25,104 nt of DNA, from positions 1-25,104 of the forward strand of contig CANEHP010000008.1 in NCBI GenBank assembly GCA_947427325.1, in the 5' to 3' direction. This document shows, piece by piece, positions 22,557 through 25,104 of this stretch; positions within the stretch are counted from its first letter, which is position 1; every line of letters begins with the position of its first letter. A program made the translations under genes and the position numbers. Under the pieces are notes generated by a model. That model worked only from the letters and a program-made list of their open reading frames with translations, was not told where the DNA came from and made no database searches. Source of the DNA: an uncultured Clostridia bacterium. GTDB taxonomy: Bacteria > Bacillota > Clostridia > Oscillospirales > Ruminococcaceae.

Positions 22557-24863
22557 ATGGCGGAAGAAAAAATCATATCCGATGTTCGAGAATATTCAAA
22601 AAAATACAGTATAGAGGAGCTTTTGGAGAAAGCGGAAAAAGCAGAGGGCGAAGAGCTTATAACCTGTTTGTTTGCCGCCGTCTGCATTGCCGCCGAAAAG
22701 GGCTTGAAGCAAATTCCCTTTGACGAACAGCTTATGGCGGCAAGGGCGCTGACCAAGGGTAAAATCATAGAAATGCCCACAGGAGAGGGAAAAACTCTTT
22801 GCGGGGTTTTTGCCGCGGCATGGCATAAGCTAAGGGGCGAGAAAACACATATTCTCACCTTTAACGATTATCTGGCGGAGCGTGACAGGAACTGGATGAA
22901 GCCCGTTTACGACCTTTTGGGAATTGAAACCGCCTTTATTACCGAGAAATCCGCTTTTGAAGAAAGAAAAGCCGCTTATAAGGCGGATGTGCTTTATATA
23001 AGCGCCCGAGAGTGCTGCTTTGATTACCTTCGGGATTTTACGGCGCAGACCTTGGAGGAGGAAAGCGGGCTGAGTTTTGACGCAGCCATTGTTGACGAAG
23101 CCGACTCTCTTTTGATCGACGAAGCAAGAATACCCATGGTTGTGGCGGGAGAAACGGAGGTGGCGTATGATCCCGAGCTTGAGGACGCTTCCGATTATGT
23201 AAGGACTTTTGAAGAAACCGACTATGAAATCAGCCTTGAAACGGAAAGCGTTTTTCTTACCGACAGCGGAGCGGCAAAGGCTGAGGAGCATTATAATATT
23301 GACAACATTTACGACGAGGAAAACGCCGAGCTTTTGTCTAAGATAAACGACTGCTTAAAGGCGCAGTTTTTCTTGCGGGAGGATAAGGACTATATAAACA
23401 GAGACGGCAAAATTCTCCTTATAGACAAGTTTACAGGTAGAACGGCGGAAAATCGCCATTATCCCGGAACGCTGCAAACGGCGGTGGAATTAAAGCATGG
23501 AGTAAAAACCACTACAAGAGGCGTTGTTATGGGCAGCATCGCCTTGCAGTATTTTGTGAGAAAATACAAGAGCCTTGCCGCCATGACAGGCACGGCGGAG
23601 GCCTCAATGGAAGAATTTTTCCAGATTTACAATTTGCAGCTTGAAAAAATCCCGCCCCATCTGCCAAGCCAAAGAATCGATCATGATTTGGATATATATT
23701 ATGATACCCGGTCAAAATGGAACGGCGTTGCGGAAGCGGTTATGCAGGCTCACGAAAAAAATCAGCCTGTTTTAATCGGCACGGGCAGCATTGCACAAAG
23801 CGAAACATTGTACGGACTTTTAAAGGAAAAGGGTATAGAAGCGGTAGTGCTGAATGCCAAAAACGATAAGCAGGAAGCGGAAATAATCAGCAATGCGGGT
23901 ATGCCGGGGGCAGTTACCATTTCCACCAATATGGCGGGCAGAGGCGTTGACATTAAGCTGGGCGGCAGCGACGAAGCCTGTAAGGAAGACACGGTAAACA
24001 CAGGGGGCTTGCTTGTTATCTCCACTTATATGCCCGAAAGCAGCCGCATTGTACGTCAGCTGCTGGGACGGTCGGGCAGACAGGGGGACAAGGGAGAGAG
24101 CAGGCGTTTTGTGGCTTTGGACGAGCCTATTATGGAAAAGTACAAGCTTACCTCCCTTTTGCCCCACAGCCATATCCCCGAGCCTACACACAGGGCTGTC
24201 GAGGACAAGGTGCTTTTAAGAGAGGTTGAGAGAATACAAAGAATTTCCGAGGGCGACTGCTTTGACGCAAGGGCAAGGCTTATGAAGTTTACCATGATCG
24301 GCGAAAAGCACAGAGATCAGATTTTTTCCGCAAGGGCAAGAATTTTGGAGGGCGGCAGGTCGGATCTTTGGAGCAGTGCGGAAAATTATTCCGAAGCCCT
24401 GGAGAAGTTGGGCGGGGAAAAGCTGGCAAGGCTTGAACGGAAAACCGCCGCTGCCGCAATAAACAAGTTCTGGAGCGATTACCTTGAATACACCGAGGAG
24501 CTGAGACGGGGCATTCACCTTGTTGAAGTGGGCGGCAAGAGTCCCTCGGAGGAGTACAACATTTCGGTAGAGGAATACTATCGGGGAATGGAAGAAGAGC
24601 TGAAGCACTATATGGAGGAAAAATTAACCGAGCTTTTGGAAAAGGGCGAGGAAGGCTATACGGTTGACGCTCCCCAAAATATCCATACCTATCTTTTGGA
24701 GGACACGGGGGACGAGCTGAACAAAATGCCGCTGCTTTTAAATGTTTTTGGGGAAGAGGAGGAAGCAAAGCCCCTTCCCAAAGCGCCTTCGGTGCTTGAC
24801 GCTCCCGAGGAAAAGCCCGTTAAAGAAAAAAAGGGATTTTGGTTTTTTAAGAAGAAACAATAG
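22557..24863 (+). CDS. secA2: Accessory SecA2-like preprotein translocase ATPase
   Basis: A 768-residue SecA-family motor that would push proteins through SecYEG or a related channel. Motifs: Walker A MPTGEGKT (73-80), TFNDYLAERD (101-110), Walker B VDEAD (179-183) with LLIDEAR, MTGTAEASMEEFF (343-355), TNMAGRGVDIKLGG (457-470) and the arginine-finger region LLGRSGRQGDKG (502-513). A helical scaffold/wing region follows to about 715. It is shorter than housekeeping SecA (about 840 or more). It lacks the C-terminal zinc-binding cysteines and instead ends in a polar linker and a basic-aromatic tail (GFWFFKKKQ). The ATG at 22557 has GAAAGGTG 7 bases before it; a TTG nine codons upstream was rejected. 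No secY2, glycosyltransferase or serine-rich substrate gene is adjacent, so its cargo is unknown. Confidence 0.88.
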   Translation: MAEEKIISDVREYSKKYSIEELLEKAEKAEGEELITCLFAAVCIAAEKGLKQIPFDEQLMAARALTKGKIIEMPTGEGKTLCGVFAAAWHKLRGEKTHILTFNDYLAERDRNWMKPVYDLLGIETAFITEKSAFEERKAAYKADVLYISARECCFDYLRDFTAQTLEEESGLSFDAAIVDEADSLLIDEARIPMVVAGETEVAYDPELEDASDYVRTFEETDYEISLETESVFLTDSGAAKAEEHYNIDNIYDEENAELLSKINDCLKAQFFLREDKDYINRDGKILLIDKFTGRTAENRHYPGTLQTAVELKHGVKTTTRGVVMGSIALQYFVRKYKSLAAMTGTAEASMEEFFQIYNLQLEKIPPHLPSQRIDHDLDIYYDTRSKWNGVAEAVMQAHEKNQPVLIGTGSIAQSETLYGLLKEKGIEAVVLNAKNDKQEAEIISNAGMPGAVTISTNMAGRGVDIKLGGSDEACKEDTVNTGGLLVISTYMPESSRIVRQLLGRSGRQGDKGESRRFVALDEPIMEKYKLTSLLPHSHIPEPTHRAVEDKVLLREVERIQRISEGDCFDARARLMKFTMIGEKHRDQIFSARARILEGGRSDLWSSAENYSEALEKLGGEKLARLERKTAAAAINKFWSDYLEYTEELRRGIHLVEVGGKSPSEEYNISVEEYYRGMEEELKHYMEEKLTELLEKGEEGYTVDAPQNIHTYLLEDTGDELNKMPLLLNVFGEEEEAKPLPKAPSVLDAPEEKPVKEKKGFWFFKKKQ

Positions 24864-25104
24864 CGGGTAAAAATTTCCAAAACTGCCCTGACAGCACGAA
24901 TTTCAAAAAGTGTCGGAATTTTCAAGGAAAATTCCGACCGGTTCGCAAAATAAAAAGTAGCGCAGCAAGGCGGAGCGGATTTTTATTTTGCGAATTTTGA
25001 AATTCTTTTCAAATGAGTGCGGTGAAAAATCAGTACAGCTTTCTCTAAAAGCGGGTAAAAATTTCCAAAACTGCCCTGACAGCACGAATTTCAAAAAGTG
25101 TCGG
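24862..25104 (+). repeat. 188-base direct repeat, second copy cut by the window edge
   Basis: The 55 bases at 24862-24916 recur without mismatch at 25050-25104, a period of 188. The first unit starts within the stop codon of the secA2-like gene. The second is truncated by the window end, so the total copy number is unknown. The unit holds nested stems: 24898-24908 with 24995-25005, enclosing 24912-24923/24927-24938 and 24944-24956/24980-24992, all perfect. No reading frame is credible. Confidence 0.92.

Overview
The window looks like chromosome from a motile, low-to-moderate GC Clostridia bacterium, probably of the Ruminococcaceae/Oscillospiraceae type. This is inferred from the Firmicute-style CheA, CheW and chemoreceptor sequences, strong AGGAGG-type ribosome binding sites and sigma-A promoters. 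Species cannot be assigned from sequence alone. Sixteen protein genes are supported: fourteen on the minus strand (468-19704) and two on the plus strand (20096-24863). No rRNA, tRNA or CRISPR array was seen.

Layout. 1-467: a pile-up of small non-autonomous elements abutting the stop codon of a GH2 beta-mannosidase. 468-6781 (minus): proB, proA, a single-pass membrane protein, a YigZ/IMPACT-family protein and the beta-mannosidase, read in that order from one good promoter upstream of proB. 6782-7350: repeats, including a small inverted-repeat element inserted in a second dispersed repeat. 7351-14425 (minus): a chemotaxis locus read cheA-cheW-cheR-cheB followed by a chemoreceptor gene. cheY, cheC and cheD are absent from the window. 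14986-16677 (minus): a ParA-type ATPase followed by a small protein with a possible degenerate ComFB-like C-terminus. 16847-19704 (minus): a membrane diguanylate cyclase (dCache-HAMP-PAS-GGDEF) and a PilZ-like protein. 20096-21589 (plus): an L-fucose/L-arabinose isomerase-family protein. 21590-22556: a 970-base gene-free stretch rich in stem-loops. 22557-24863 (plus): an accessory SecA2-like ATPase, followed by the start of a 188-base direct repeat cut by the window edge.

How it fits together. The middle of the window is a signalling and motility island: receptor, CheW, CheA, adaptation enzymes CheR and CheB, a ParA that could position the arrays, and c-di-GMP production (GGDEF) beside a possible c-di-GMP effector (PilZ). 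The left part is proline biosynthesis plus mannoside breakdown.

The most unusual material is between genes. (1) A TA-flanked inverted-repeat element family has two complete copies and probably one truncated copy, and a related empty site lies in the same window. (2) The 21.74-21.95 kb region, read on the minus strand, is a series of stem-loops whose apical loops carry GGA (AAGGAT, AGGAT, ACGGAC, AAGGAC). This resembles the hairpins that bind CsrA/RsmA, and a related module sits inside the element at 205-465. (3) A 188-base repeat folds into nested perfect hairpins. Functions for these are hypotheses; the sequence structure itself is directly visible.
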